From Selenomonas sputigena (GTDB lineage Bacteria; Bacillota; Negativicutes; Selenomonadales; Selenomonadaceae): a stretch of 64,000 nt of DNA. Every line of letters starts with the position of its first letter. Position 1 is the first letter of the stretch. Under the pieces are notes generated by a model, which had not been told where the DNA came from, did not search any database, and was given only the letters and a program-made list of their open reading frames with translations. Positions 51,085 to 60,504 of this stretch are shown here, piece by piece. Location of the stretch: contig NZ_CP110383.1 in assembly GCF_026015965.1 (NCBI RefSeq), positions 62,001 through 126,000 of the forward strand, read 5' to 3'. Made by a program: the position numbers and the translations under genes.

Positions 51085-51121
51085 GCGCGGTGGATGCAAG
51101 ATCTGCATCCTCGCGCTTTTT
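51085..51121 (+). terminator. Rho-independent terminator between lpxI and lpxB
   Basis: GCGCG, GT, GGATGCA, loop AGATC, TGCATCC, T, CGCGC, then TTTTT. The interrupted 12-base-pair stem with a T-run starts seven bases after the lpxI stop, splitting the LPS cluster into two transcription units or attenuating the downstream part. Confidence 0.8.
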
Positions 51122-51227
51122 CGGCTTAAAGAAGCGCTGGCGAAATTGAGTCCCTGGATTTGCGCAGATGGCAGATGCGTGAAGACTGGGCGGTGTTTGT
51201 CCGTGCTTTTCGAAGAGGAGGGGCAAG

Positions 51228-52379
51228 ATGAAGATCATGATGTCGGCGGGCGAGGCGTCAGGCGATTTGCACGGCGCACGCCTCGCGAAAGAAATGCTGG
51301 AGATGGAGCCGGACGTGGAGCTTTTCGGCTTCGGCGGAGCCAAGATGGCGGAGGCGGGCGTGCGCCTCGTGCGCGACTGTCGCGACTACAGCATCATGGG
51401 CGTGTGGGAGGTTGTCCTGGGACTCGGTCGCCTATTGCAGTTGGAAAAGACGCTCGTCGAGTCCATGCGCGAGGAAAAGCCCGATCTCCTTCTCATCATC
51501 GACTATCCCGACTTCAACTGGCGGCTTGCGGCGAAGGCGAAGGCACTCGGCGTCCCCGTCTTTTCCTACATCCCGCCGTCGGCTTGGGCATGGCGCAAGG
51601 GGCGTGCGAAGAAGTGCGCGGCGATCGCCAAGGAGATCGTCACGATCTTCCATCACGAGATCGGCCCCTACGTCACGGCGGGCGCGAACGTCTCCTTCCT
51701 CGGCAACCCGCTCGTCGACACCGTACGCGCTGATATGGAACCGGAGGCGGCGCGCGCCTTTTTCGGACTCAAGGACGGCGAGCGTGCCGTGCTGCTCCTG
51801 CCCGGCAGCCGACGGCAGGAGATCTCGTTTCTTCTGCCCGACATGCTCAAGGCGGTGCAAATCTTGAAGGAGAAGCGCCCCGAGACGCGCTTTTTCCTGC
51901 CCGTCGCGCCGGGACTCGAGCGCCAAGAGCTCGAACGCCATATCGAAAAGTCGGGCGCTCCCGTCGAACTGACGGAGGAGCACGTCTACGACCTCATGGG
52001 CGTCGCCGACTTCGCCATAGCGACATCGGGAACGGTCGTCATGGAAGCGGCGCTTATGGATCTGCCCGCCGTTGTCTGCTACCGCATGGGCAGGCTCAAC
52101 TACGCCATCGGCAGGATGCTCGTGAAGATCGACCATTTCAGCCTGCCGAACATCATCCTCGGAGAGGAGGCGGAGCCGGAACTGCTGCAGGACGAGGTGA
52201 CGCCGGAGCGCATCGCCGAGGAAGCTGCGAAGCTCTATAAGGGCGAGCCGCAGCGCGACTCCGTCATGGCGCGTCTCAAGGTCGCCGTGCTGCAGCTCGG
52301 ACCTCCGGGCGCTTCCGTGCGCGTCGCGGCGCATGTGCTCGCGGCGGCCGCAGGAAGGGAAAACGAGAGGGAAGCATGA
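51228..52379 (+). CDS. lpxB: Lipid A disaccharide synthase
   Basis: LpxB (GT19) condenses lipid X with UDP-diacylglucosamine. The 383-residue protein has MSAGEASGDLHGARLAKEM at the N-terminus, IDYPDFNWRLAAKAK, IPPSAWAWRKGRAK, LLPGSRRQEISFLLP and the C-terminal SGTVVMEAALMDLPAVVCYR. AGAGGAGGGG precedes the ATG. ATGA overlap with msbA. Confidence 0.95.
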   Translation: MKIMMSAGEASGDLHGARLAKEMLEMEPDVELFGFGGAKMAEAGVRLVRDCRDYSIMGVWEVVLGLGRLLQLEKTLVESMREEKPDLLLIIDYPDFNWRLAAKAKALGVPVFSYIPPSAWAWRKGRAKKCAAIAKEIVTIFHHEIGPYVTAGANVSFLGNPLVDTVRADMEPEAARAFFGLKDGERAVLLLPGSRRQEISFLLPDMLKAVQILKEKRPETRFFLPVAPGLERQELERHIEKSGAPVELTEEHVYDLMGVADFAIATSGTVVMEAALMDLPAVVCYRMGRLNYAIGRMLVKIDHFSLPNIILGEEAEPELLQDEVTPERIAEEAAKLYKGEPQRDSVMARLKVAVLQLGPPGASVRVAAHVLAAAAGRENEREA

Positions 52380-54145
52380 AGAACTACATCCGTTTGATGA
52401 ACTACATACGGCCCTATGTGAAGCATCTGGCGTTTGCCATCGTCTGCATCGTGCTTGCGGCGGCAGCGAACCTTTATGTGCCGTGGATCATCAAGGACAT
52501 GATCGACAAGGTGCTCATGGAGCGCGACATGGCGATGCTCAACCTCATCGCGGGTGGCATCATCGTCGTCTTTTTCTTCCGCGGCATATTCTACTATGGG
52601 CAGAGCTACCTCGTTTCCTTCGTTGGGCAGCGCGTCGTCATCGACATCCGCGAGGCGCTCTTCGAGAAGTTCCAGCGCATGCCGCTCGCCTATTTCGACC
52701 GCCATCAGACGGGGGAGATCATGAGCTTCGTGACGAACGACGTGCAGGCGCTGCAGAACGCGCTCGTCGATAAGCTCATCGAGCTTGTGACAGAAAGCTC
52801 CGTGCTTGTTGGTTCCATCGTGCTCATGTTTTATCTCGACTGGAAGCTCACGTTCATCACGCTCATCACCGTGCCGCTCGTCGGACAAGCGATGAATATT
52901 TTTGGCAAAAAGCTCAAGCAGTCGGGCATCGTCATACAGGAAAGGCTTGCCGACATCAATTCGCTTCTGCAGGAAAGCATCTCTGCCGTGCGCGTCGTCA
53001 AGTCCTTCGTGCGCGAGCGCTACGAGATTGAACGCTTTCATCGGCAGAACGAGTTGAATTTCCAGGCTGAGATGAAGAACGTGCAGCTTACGAGTCTCCT
53101 GACCCCGACCGTGGAGTTCCTAGCGGCGATCACGGTCACCTTTATCTTGTGGATCGGTGGCTACGAGGTTGTGCAAGGCGATCTGACGGCAGGCGCTCTC
53201 GTTGCGTTTCTGACGTATGCCGTGAATCTCGCGAACCCGGTCAAGCGCATCAGCCGCATCTACGGCACCGTGCAGCGTGCGATGGCGGCGGCCGATCGCG
53301 TCTTTGACGTGATTGATATGGAAGAGACGATTCATGACAAGGAAGGTGCCGTTCCGCTGCCCGAAATCGAAGGGCGCGTCGCTGTCAAGGACGTGTCCTT
53401 TTCCTACAAGGAGGGCGCTCCCGCGCTCTCTCATGTGTCGCTTGAGGCGAGTCCCGGCCAGCTCGTCGCCTTCGTCGGTCCTTCGGGCGCGGGCAAGTCG
53501 ACGATCGCGAACCTCATCCCGCGTTTCTACGAGGTGAACGAAGGTGTGATCGAGATCGACGGTCACGACGTGCGCGACGTGACGCTCGACTCCTTGCGCG
53601 AGCAGATCGGCATCGTGCCGCAGGAAACGATGCTTTTTTCGAGCAGCGTGCGCGAAAACATCCGCTATGGCAGGCTCGACGCGACGGATGAGGAGATCGA
53701 GGAGGCGGCGCGTGCGGCGAACGCCGAGGAATTCATCTTGCAGCTTCCCCAAGGATATGAGACGAAGATTGGCGAACGCGGCTTGAATCTTTCGGGCGGC
53801 CAGCGTCAGCGCATCGCGATCGCACGCGCCATCCTGAAGAATCCGCGCATCCTGATCCTCGACGAGGCGACGTCGGCGCTCGATACGGAGAGCGAAAAGA
53901 TCGTGCAGGCGGCGCTCGACAAGCTCATGGTGGGCAGGACGTCCTTTGCCATCGCGCACCGGCTGTCGACGATCTTCAACGCCGACTGCATCTACGTCAT
54001 CGACGGAGGATGCATCGTCGAGCAGGGAACGCATGCGGAACTTCTGGCGGCGGGCGGGCTTTACAGCACGCTCTACAATATCCAGTTCCGAGGCGAGGGA
54101 GAAGGCGAGAAGAAGGGCGAAGGAGCTTTGCAGCCCGCTACATGA
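52376..54145 (+). CDS. msbA: Lipid A export ABC transporter MsbA-like
   Basis: MsbA flips core-lipid A across the inner membrane. The 589-residue half-transporter has six membrane helices in residues 1-310 and an ATPase domain with Walker A GPSGAGKST (about 367), Q-loop PQETMLF, signature LSGGQRQRIAIARAIL (about 472) and Walker B LILDEATSALD. The amphipathic HQTGEIMSFVTNDVQALQNA coupling region fits MsbA. Assigned by position between lpxB and waaA; other exporters share the fold. Confidence 0.92.
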   Translation: MKNYIRLMNYIRPYVKHLAFAIVCIVLAAAANLYVPWIIKDMIDKVLMERDMAMLNLIAGGIIVVFFFRGIFYYGQSYLVSFVGQRVVIDIREALFEKFQRMPLAYFDRHQTGEIMSFVTNDVQALQNALVDKLIELVTESSVLVGSIVLMFYLDWKLTFITLITVPLVGQAMNIFGKKLKQSGIVIQERLADINSLLQESISAVRVVKSFVRERYEIERFHRQNELNFQAEMKNVQLTSLLTPTVEFLAAITVTFILWIGGYEVVQGDLTAGALVAFLTYAVNLANPVKRISRIYGTVQRAMAAADRVFDVIDMEETIHDKEGAVPLPEIEGRVAVKDVSFSYKEGAPALSHVSLEASPGQLVAFVGPSGAGKSTIANLIPRFYEVNEGVIEIDGHDVRDVTLDSLREQIGIVPQETMLFSSSVRENIRYGRLDATDEEIEEAARAANAEEFILQLPQGYETKIGERGLNLSGGQRQRIAIARAILKNPRILILDEATSALDTESEKIVQAALDKLMVGRTSFAIAHRLSTIFNADCIYVIDGGCIVEQGTHAELLAAGGLYSTLYNIQFRGEGEGEKKGEGALQPAT

Positions 54146-54157
54146 AGGAGAGGAAAT

Positions 54158-56665
54158 ATGCGGTTACTCTATAATCTCGCGGCGATCCTCGCCGTCGTCC
54201 TCATCATACCCGTGTTCCTCGTTCGCGCGGTGCGTGAGCGCGGCTTCGTCGAGCGCGTGCGCCAGAGCCTCGGCTTCTTTCCTGAGCACGCGCTCGACAA
54301 GGTGGCGAAGAAGAACTGTATATGGGTTCATGCGGCGTCCGTTGGCGAGATCGTCGCCGCCAGCCCACTGATCCGCGAGTTCCACAAGGAATTCCCGAAG
54401 AGCCCGATCCTCGTATCCGTTGTCACGACGGCGGGGTACGAGATGGCGAATCGCATCATCAAGGATGCGGACAGCATCATCTACTTCCCGCTCGATCTTC
54501 CGTGGCGCGCCGGCAGCATCCTGCGCCGCATCCATCCGCGCGTCTTCATGCCCGTCGAGACGGAGCTTTGGCCGAACTTCCTGCGGACGGCGAAGAAGCT
54601 CAAGATTCCCGTCATGATGGTCAACGGGCGCATCAGCGACAAGAGCGTCAAGCGCTATAAGCATCTGCACAGCGTCCTTGATGACATGATCGGCACGGTT
54701 CGGAAGTTCGCCATGCAGTCGCCCATCGACGCCGAGTACATCATGCGCCTCGGCGCACCACCCGAGCTTGTGACCGTCACGGGGAATACGAAATTCGATC
54801 AGACGTACACGGACGTGAGCCTTGCGGAGAAGGAAAAGCTCCTGCGTGAGATGGGGCTTTGCAAGGGCGGCGGCATCTTCCTCGCGGGCAGCACGCATCG
54901 GGGCGAGGAGACGCCCGTCCTCGAGGCATTTGCCGCGCTTCGGGAAAAGTTCCCCGAGGCCAAGCTCATCATTGCGCCGAGAGAGCTTCTGCGCACGACG
55001 GAAGTCGCTGCGCTCTGCAGGCACAAGGGATTTTCCGTCGCGCGCCGTACAGAACTTCTGAAAGAGCCGAGCGAAGGCCACGACATCGTGATCCTCGATA
55101 CGATCGGCGAACTCGGCAGGGTCTACAGCATCGGCGACGTCATCTACGTCGGCGGCAGCCTCATCGCGCACGGCGGTCACAACATCCTGGAACCTGCGGC
55201 GCACGGCAAGGCGATCGTCGTCGGGCACAACATGTTCAACTTCAAGGATACGCATGTACTCTTTACAAAGAGGAATGCCTGCATCACGGTGCACGATGGA
55301 GAGGAGCTTTCTGCAGCTGTCTGCAGACTCTTCGAGGACGAAGGGGAAAGGCGGCGCATGGAGCGCGAGACGCTCGCCATCATCGGCGAGAACAAGGGCG
55401 CATCCCGAAAGACGGCTGTGCTCCTGCATGACTTCCTGGAGGACTTCGAACAGGGCGAGAGCGCGGGCAAGGTGCGCACGACGGAGCGCGTCGAGAACTT
55501 CCGCACCTACGTCACCGACCTCATGCGCCGCCGTCATGCCGATGGCTTTTGTCTGCGCGTCGTCATGGGGACGCTCTACAGTTTTTCCCTCATCTACCGC
55601 CAACTCGTGAACTTGAAACTCTGGGGCTACAAGGCGAGACTTTTCAAGCGCAAGCATCTCTCCTGCTACGTCATCAGCCTCGGCAACATCACGGTCGGCG
55701 GCACGGGCAAGACGCCGACCGCACAGTACCTGGCGGCGGCGATCCGCGACATGGGATATCGCGTCGTCATCTTGAATCGCGGCTACCGTGCGAAGTGGCG
55801 CGGCGACGTCGGCATTGTCTCCGACGGGCAGAAGCTCTACATGGACGCGACCGAGGCGGGCGACGAAGCCTTCATGCTCGCCAAGCATCTGCCTGAAGTG
55901 CCCGTGCTCATCGGCGCCGAACGATCGCTTACGGGGCAGTACGCGATCGAGCACTTCGGCGCGGAGGTCGCGATCTTGGACGATGGATACCAGCACTGGC
56001 AGCTCGCGCGCGACATGGACATCCTGCTCGTCGACGCGGTCAATGTCTTTGGCAACGGCTACATGCTGCCGCGCGGCACGCTCCGAGAGCCTGTTTCGCA
56101 CATCGAGCGCGCCGACGTGTGCCTTTTGACGAAGGTCGATCAGGCGGTCGGCGTCTCGCGCGAGCACATCAAGAACACGATACGCAAGTACAACGAAAAG
56201 GCGCTGATCATGGAGAGCATCCATCAGCCGCGCCGCTTCGTCAACCTCAAGGACTGGCATCGCGACATCGCAGGCGAGGGCGTCGACATCAAGACGCTCG
56301 AAGGCAAACGCGTCATGGCGGTCTCCGCCATCGGCAATCCGATGTCGTTCGAGCAGACGCTCTTCGATATTGGCGCGAAGATTGTCGAGAGCCTGCGCTT
56401 CCCCGACCATCATGAGTACACGACGAAGGAACTGCAGGACGTCCTCGATCAGGCGATCTCCCTCGGGGCGGAAGCCATCGTCATCACGGAGAAGGATGCC
56501 GTGAAGATCCCGCTGACGATCATCGAGGCGAAGGTGCCGATCCCTGTATTCGTCATCTGCGTCGAGGTCACGTTCCAGGAGGGGGCAGAGGAGTTTCAGG
56601 ATATGCTCGCCGCACATCTGCAGGAAAGGATCGCTGCCTTGCGAAAGGGAGGAGAAGAAACATGA
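54158..56665 (+). CDS. waaA-lpxK: Fused Kdo transferase (WaaA) and lipid A 4'-kinase (LpxK)
   Basis: An 835-residue bifunctional protein. Residues 1-430 are a GT30 Kdo transferase: N-terminal membrane helix, WVHAASVGEIVAASPLIREF, PVETELWPNFLRTAKK, GNTKFDQTY, AGSTHRGEETPVLEAF, YVGGSLIAHGGHNILEPAA. Residues 470-835 are LpxK, with the membrane-proximal N-terminus, Walker A TVGGTGKTPTAQYLA (about 513) and ILDDGYQHWQLARDMDIL. In E. coli these are separate proteins acting in the order LpxK then WaaA on the membrane's inner face. Both halves look intact. ATGA overlap with kdsB. Confidence 0.94.
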   Translation: MRLLYNLAAILAVVLIIPVFLVRAVRERGFVERVRQSLGFFPEHALDKVAKKNCIWVHAASVGEIVAASPLIREFHKEFPKSPILVSVVTTAGYEMANRIIKDADSIIYFPLDLPWRAGSILRRIHPRVFMPVETELWPNFLRTAKKLKIPVMMVNGRISDKSVKRYKHLHSVLDDMIGTVRKFAMQSPIDAEYIMRLGAPPELVTVTGNTKFDQTYTDVSLAEKEKLLREMGLCKGGGIFLAGSTHRGEETPVLEAFAALREKFPEAKLIIAPRELLRTTEVAALCRHKGFSVARRTELLKEPSEGHDIVILDTIGELGRVYSIGDVIYVGGSLIAHGGHNILEPAAHGKAIVVGHNMFNFKDTHVLFTKRNACITVHDGEELSAAVCRLFEDEGERRRMERETLAIIGENKGASRKTAVLLHDFLEDFEQGESAGKVRTTERVENFRTYVTDLMRRRHADGFCLRVVMGTLYSFSLIYRQLVNLKLWGYKARLFKRKHLSCYVISLGNITVGGTGKTPTAQYLAAAIRDMGYRVVILNRGYRAKWRGDVGIVSDGQKLYMDATEAGDEAFMLAKHLPEVPVLIGAERSLTGQYAIEHFGAEVAILDDGYQHWQLARDMDILLVDAVNVFGNGYMLPRGTLREPVSHIERADVCLLTKVDQAVGVSREHIKNTIRKYNEKALIMESIHQPRRFVNLKDWHRDIAGEGVDIKTLEGKRVMAVSAIGNPMSFEQTLFDIGAKIVESLRFPDHHEYTTKELQDVLDQAISLGAEAIVITEKDAVKIPLTIIEAKVPIPVFVICVEVTFQEGAEEFQDMLAAHLQERIAALRKGGEET

Positions 56666-57396
56666 GGACACTTTGCGTGATTCCGGCGCGCTATGCGTCG
56701 ACGCGCTTGCCAGGCAAGCCACTCGCCGACGTCTGCGGCAAACCCATGATCTGCCGCGTCCTGGAGCGTGCGAACCGCGCGCAAAAGCCCGAGAAGGTGA
56801 TCGTGGCGACGGACGACCAGCGCATCTACGATGTCGTGCGAGCGGAAGGCGGCGAGGCGCTCCTGACGCGTGCCGACCATCCGACGGGCACGGATCGGCT
56901 CGCTGAGGTGGCAGAGGCGTACCCTGAGGTCGACCTCATCGTCAACGTGCAGGGAGACGAGCCTCTGATCGAGCCGGCCGTGATCGACGATCTCATCGCG
57001 CCTTTCGAGATGGATGAGAACCTGCCGATGGCGACTGTCATGACGCGCATGGAAGACGCGGCGGAACAGCTCAATCCGAACAACGTCAAGGTCGTTGTGG
57101 ACAAGCTTGGCTACGCACTCTACTTCTCGCGCTCGCTCGTGCCCTATCCGCGTGCAGCGGCTGGCCCCGTGTACAAGCATATCGGCATCTACGCCTATCG
57201 ACGCGACTTTTTGCTGCGCTACGCGCGCCTTGAACCGACGCCCTTGGAGAGGGCGGAGTCGCTGGAGCAGCTTCGGGCGCTGGAAAACGGCTATGGCATC
57301 CGCGTGCTGGAAACGGACTGCCGCTTCGTCGGCGTTGATACGCCGGAAGACCTTGCGCTCGTGAACAAGATCTATCGTGAGCAGGGGCTGGCGTAA
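56662..57396 (+). CDS. kdsB: CMP-Kdo synthetase (3-deoxy-manno-octulosonate cytidylyltransferase)
   Basis: KdsB activates Kdo with CTP for WaaA. The 244-residue enzyme has CVIPARYASTRLPGKPLADV, VIVATDDQRIYD, LTRADHPTGTDRLAEVAE, IVNVQGDEPLIEP and KHIGIYAYRRDFL, all diagnostic. Start overlaps the upstream stop. About 157 bases separate it from kdsA. Confidence 0.96.
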   Translation: MRTLCVIPARYASTRLPGKPLADVCGKPMICRVLERANRAQKPEKVIVATDDQRIYDVVRAEGGEALLTRADHPTGTDRLAEVAEAYPEVDLIVNVQGDEPLIEPAVIDDLIAPFEMDENLPMATVMTRMEDAAEQLNPNNVKVVVDKLGYALYFSRSLVPYPRAAAGPVYKHIGIYAYRRDFLLRYARLEPTPLERAESLEQLRALENGYGIRVLETDCRFVGVDTPEDLALVNKIYREQGLA

Positions 57397-57553
57397 GAGA
57401 TAAATGTGTTTCGGGCAAACGCGGTGCGGTGCAAAGAATCTATCAGCGAATCTTTAAGCATTTTTAAAGAAACCCTGATAAAATGAAGTCGCTCGGATGT
57501 GTGAGGCTGGGCGACTGAATTTATCCGTGACTCCCTAAGAGAAAGGCGGTACT

Positions 57554-58387
57554 ATGATGATGAACAAGGTGAAGGTCAGAGATTTCACGATCGGCGGGGG
57601 AAGCCCGCTCGTGCTCATGGCGGGGCCGTGCGTCCTTGAGGAGATGGAGCGCTGCCTTTTGATCGGACGCACGATCAAGGAAATCACATCGAGGCTCGGC
57701 ATCCCCTACATCTTCAAGGCCTCGTTCGACAAGGCGAACCGCTCGTCTTTCAACAGCTTCCGCGGCCCGGGGCTCAAGAAGGGACTCGAAATGCTGCAGG
57801 CGATCAAGGAAGAGCTCGATGTGCCCGTCGTGACCGACGTCCACAAGGAGTCGCAGATCGCGCCTGCGGCGAAGGTTGTCGACGTGCTGCAGATCCCTGC
57901 GTTTCTGTGCCGCCAGACAGACCTCATCTACGCGGCGGCAAAGTCCGGCTGCGTCGTCAACGTCAAGAAGGGGCAGTTCCTCGCGCCGCGCGACATGGGA
58001 AACGTCGTCGACAAGCTGCACGAAGGCGGCTGCTCTGACATCCTTCTGACGGAGCGCGGCGCCTCGTTCGGCTACAATAACCTCGTCGTCGACATGCGCA
58101 GTTTTCCCATCATGCGCACGTTTGGTGCTCCCGTCATCTTCGATGCGACACACAGCGTGCAGCTGCCGGGCGGCGCGGGCACGTCGTCGGGCGGCAACCG
58201 CGAATTCGTTGAGCCTCTGGCACGCGCCGCCGTCGCCGCTGGCGTCGACGGACTTTTCATGGAAGTGCACGACAATCCTGAGGAGGCGCTCTGCGATGGC
58301 CCGAATAGCCTCTACCTCGACAAGCTCGAAGAGCTCTTGAAGGAAGTGCTGGCAATCTACGACGTGGTGAAAGGGAAGCTGGTCTAA
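57554..58387 (+). CDS. kdsA: Kdo-8-phosphate synthase
   Basis: KdsA condenses arabinose-5-phosphate with PEP. The 277-residue TIM-barrel protein has [53 protein letters not shown] and [11 protein letters not shown]. Cys in AGPCV and His/Asp positions suggest a metal-dependent type. AAAGGCGG precedes ATG 57554. The 157-base upstream interval contains an AGTCGC/GCGACT hairpin and a near-match to the sigma-28 pattern. kdsD, the A5P isomerase often found between kdsA and kdsC, is absent. Confidence 0.95.
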   Translation: MMMNKVKVRDFTIGGGSPLVLMAGPCVLEEMERCLLIGRTIKEITSRLGIPYIFKASFDKANRSSFNSFRGPGLKKGLEMLQAIKEELDVPVVTDVHKESQIAPAAKVVDVLQIPAFLCRQTDLIYAAAKSGCVVNVKKGQFLAPRDMGNVVDKLHEGGCSDILLTERGASFGYNNLVVDMRSFPIMRTFGAPVIFDATHSVQLPGGAGTSSGGNREFVEPLARAAVAAGVDGLFMEVHDNPEEALCDGPNSLYLDKLEELLKEVLAIYDVVKGKLV

Positions 58388-58948
58388 ATGATTCTTTCTG
58401 CAGATGCGATGGAGCGTGCGCGTCGCGTGCGCTTCCTCATCTTCGATGTCGACGGTGTCCTGACGGATGGCGGCATTTATACGGGTGAGATGGGCGAACT
58501 GATGAAGCCGTTCCATGTGCGCGACGGTCTCGGCATATGCCAGTGGCAGAACGAAGGTTTCGGTACGGCGATTATCACAGGGCGCGACTCTGCCATTGTA
58601 TCCCGACGTGCCGCCGAGTTGAAGATCGGGGATGTCTACCTCGGGCACGCCGACAAGCGTAGCGCCTATGCTGAGATCAAGGAGCGCCATGGTCTTCAAG
58701 ATGATGAGGTCGCTTATGTCGGCGATGACCTCATCGACCTCGCTGTTATGGCGCAGGTCGGCTTTCCTGCCGCGCCCGCTGATGCGGTGGCCGAGGTGCA
58801 GAGACTCGCATGCCTTGTGTCCGGAAAGCCGGGAGGCAAGGGAGCTGTGCGCGAGATCATCGAGTTCCTTCTGAAGGCGCAGAGGCGCTGGGAAAACGTC
58901 GTCGCACGCTTCACCGCGTCGGCGAAGGTCGCAAACGTCTCGCAGTGA
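58388..58948 (+). CDS. kdsC: Kdo-8-phosphate phosphatase
   Basis: KdsC removes the phosphate from Kdo-8-P. The 186-residue HAD phosphatase has FLIFDVDGVLTDGGIYTG with the nucleophile Asp near residue 19, ITGRDSAIVSRRAAEL and YVGDDLIDLAVM. The short cap-less form oligomerises as a tetramer in known homologues. It begins on the base after the kdsA stop. A C-terminal extension of about 15 residues is variable. Confidence 0.95.
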   Translation: MILSADAMERARRVRFLIFDVDGVLTDGGIYTGEMGELMKPFHVRDGLGICQWQNEGFGTAIITGRDSAIVSRRAAELKIGDVYLGHADKRSAYAEIKERHGLQDDEVAYVGDDLIDLAVMAQVGFPAAPADAVAEVQRLACLVSGKPGGKGAVREIIEFLLKAQRRWENVVARFTASAKVANVSQ

Positions 58949-59036
58949 CAGCTTTGACAAGGGCACGCAGCACTCTATGAGGTGGGCGCGCGTGCGCCCG
59001 AGATCTCACATATCTGAAGACAGCAGGTGAATGTTC

Positions 59037-59954
59037 ATGCTCTACAACTCGTTAATGGCGCTGAGCCGTGCGCTGCGCTTCCTGCCGCACGGAGCGTTGC
59101 TCTTACTCGGCGCGCTGCTCGGCAGGCTCTATTATATGATCATCAAGAAGCAGCGCGAGCGTGCCGTGCGCCAGATGATGCAGGGGCTTTCCATTTCGGA
59201 GAAGGAAGCACGGAAAATCGTGCGCGCCTCCTTCGTGAACCTCGCGCAAAACATGCTGGAGATTCTCTACATGCCGAAGCTCAACCGAGAGAACCTGCAT
59301 GAATACATCGAGATCGAGCACCTGGAGCGCCTTAAAGACGCGCTAGCCGAAGGGCACGGCGTCGTCGTCCTCACGGGTCACATCGGCACGTGGGAGTGGC
59401 TGTCCGCCGCTTTCTCACTGTCGGGCCTGCCCGTCACGGCAATCGCTAAGACGCAGCCGAATGCCGAGTATTCGCGCGTCCTCGATGATCTTCGTGCGAC
59501 GATCGGTGCGGAGATCTTTTCGCGCGGCACGAGCGAACTTTTGGCGGCGGGGCGCGCCTTGAAGAATGGCAAGATCCTCGGCTTCCTCGCTGATCAGGAT
59601 GCAGGTCCCGGCGGCGCTTTCATCGAGTTTCTCGGCAAGACGGCTGCGACGCCCTTGGGACCTGCCGTCTTTTCGCGCAAGTTTCGCGCGCCCGTCGTTC
59701 CCGCGTTCATCCTGCGCCGCCCCGACGGCAAGCATACGGTGCGCGTCTATGAGCGCATGGAGTACGTCGACACGGGCGATACGGAAAAGGATCTCTACGA
59801 CCTGACCGTGCGCATGACGCGCCTTATGGAGGAGGTCATCCGCGAAAATCCGACGCAGTGGCTGTGGTTTCAGAAACGCTGGAATACGCCGCCTGAGATG
59901 AAGAAGGAGAAGCGCCACGGCGCGATGCTGCAAGGAGGGAAAGATGAAGCATAG
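59037..59954 (+). CDS. Lipid A late acyltransferase (LpxL/HtrB family)
   Basis: A 305-residue membrane-anchored acyltransferase with an N-terminal hydrophobic segment (LPHGALLLLGALLGRLYYM) and the active-site LTGHIGTWEWL, giving His-x4-Glu near residue 115, then FLADQDAGPGGAFIEFLGK and NPTQWLWFQKRWNTPP, typical of LpxL/LpxM. It adds a secondary acyl chain to Kdo2-lipid A, but which one is not decidable. ATG 59037 has AGGTGA at proper spacing; ATG 59031 would have none. Overlaps lptC by 11 bases. Confidence 0.88.
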   Translation: MLYNSLMALSRALRFLPHGALLLLGALLGRLYYMIIKKQRERAVRQMMQGLSISEKEARKIVRASFVNLAQNMLEILYMPKLNRENLHEYIEIEHLERLKDALAEGHGVVVLTGHIGTWEWLSAAFSLSGLPVTAIAKTQPNAEYSRVLDDLRATIGAEIFSRGTSELLAAGRALKNGKILGFLADQDAGPGGAFIEFLGKTAATPLGPAVFSRKFRAPVVPAFILRRPDGKHTVRVYERMEYVDTGDTEKDLYDLTVRMTRLMEEVIRENPTQWLWFQKRWNTPPEMKKEKRHGAMLQGGKDEA

Positions 59955-60504
59955 GAAGACTCTTCTCGCAGTCCTCGCCGCAGCCCTCTTCGCCGCTGCA
60001 CTCGCATGGGCAGTGCTCTCCGTTCCCGAGGTTCCGGCCTTGAACGATCCTGCGCGCACGTTGCGTTATGAGGGAAATACGCTGAGCTTGGAGAAGGACG
60101 GGCGTACCGTCTGGCAGCTGACGGCGGAATCGATCGAGGCGGATGCTGATGGCAAGGCGGCAGAGGCGAGAAACATCGAAGGCGTTTTTCATGAGGAAGG
60201 CGGGCGCGAACTGAAGTTCACTGCGCCTCGTGCTCATTATGATCTGACGTCTAAGGATCTTACCGTCGACGGCGGCGTGAGGATCGAGACATCGGACGGC
60301 ATACACCTGACGAGCCGAGAGGTCATCTGGTCGTCAGAAAAGGAGACGCTCGCCGCCGTCGGCGACGTCCTGCTCACGCAGGATAAAGAGAAGCTTCGCG
60401 TGAGCGCGGAGCGCATCGAAAGCTCAGACGGCTTCGCGAAGTTCACGGCGAGTGGCAAGGAAGGCAAGAAGGCGCGGATTGAAAAGGGGAGTGGAGCGAA
60501 TTGA
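59944..60504 (+). CDS. lptC: LPS export system protein LptC
   Basis: A 186-residue single-pass protein: N-terminal membrane helix (LLAVLAAALFAAALAWAVL) followed by a periplasmic beta-jellyroll domain seen in VWQLTAESIEADADGKAAEA, KFTAPRAHYDLTSKDLTVDG and LTSREVIWSSEKETL. LptC passes LPS from LptB2FG to LptA. Overlaps both neighbours, as expected for the lptC-lptA-lptB unit. Confidence 0.88.
   Translation: MKHRKTLLAVLAAALFAAALAWAVLSVPEVPALNDPARTLRYEGNTLSLEKDGRTVWQLTAESIEADADGKAAEARNIEGVFHEEGGRELKFTAPRAHYDLTSKDLTVDGGVRIETSDGIHLTSREVIWSSEKETLAAVGDVLLTQDKEKLRVSAERIESSDGFAKFTASGKEGKKARIEKGSGAN

Noticed and set aside
54164-56722. Very long open frame on the minus strand opposite the waaA-lpxK gene
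   Set aside because: It is a by-product of GC-rich codon use. The product has no recognisable motif and the plus strand holds two well-conserved enzymes.
58984-58999. GGGCGC/GCGCCC hairpin between kdsC and lpxL
   Set aside because: It is a short stem without a T-run. It may be chance in GC-rich DNA.
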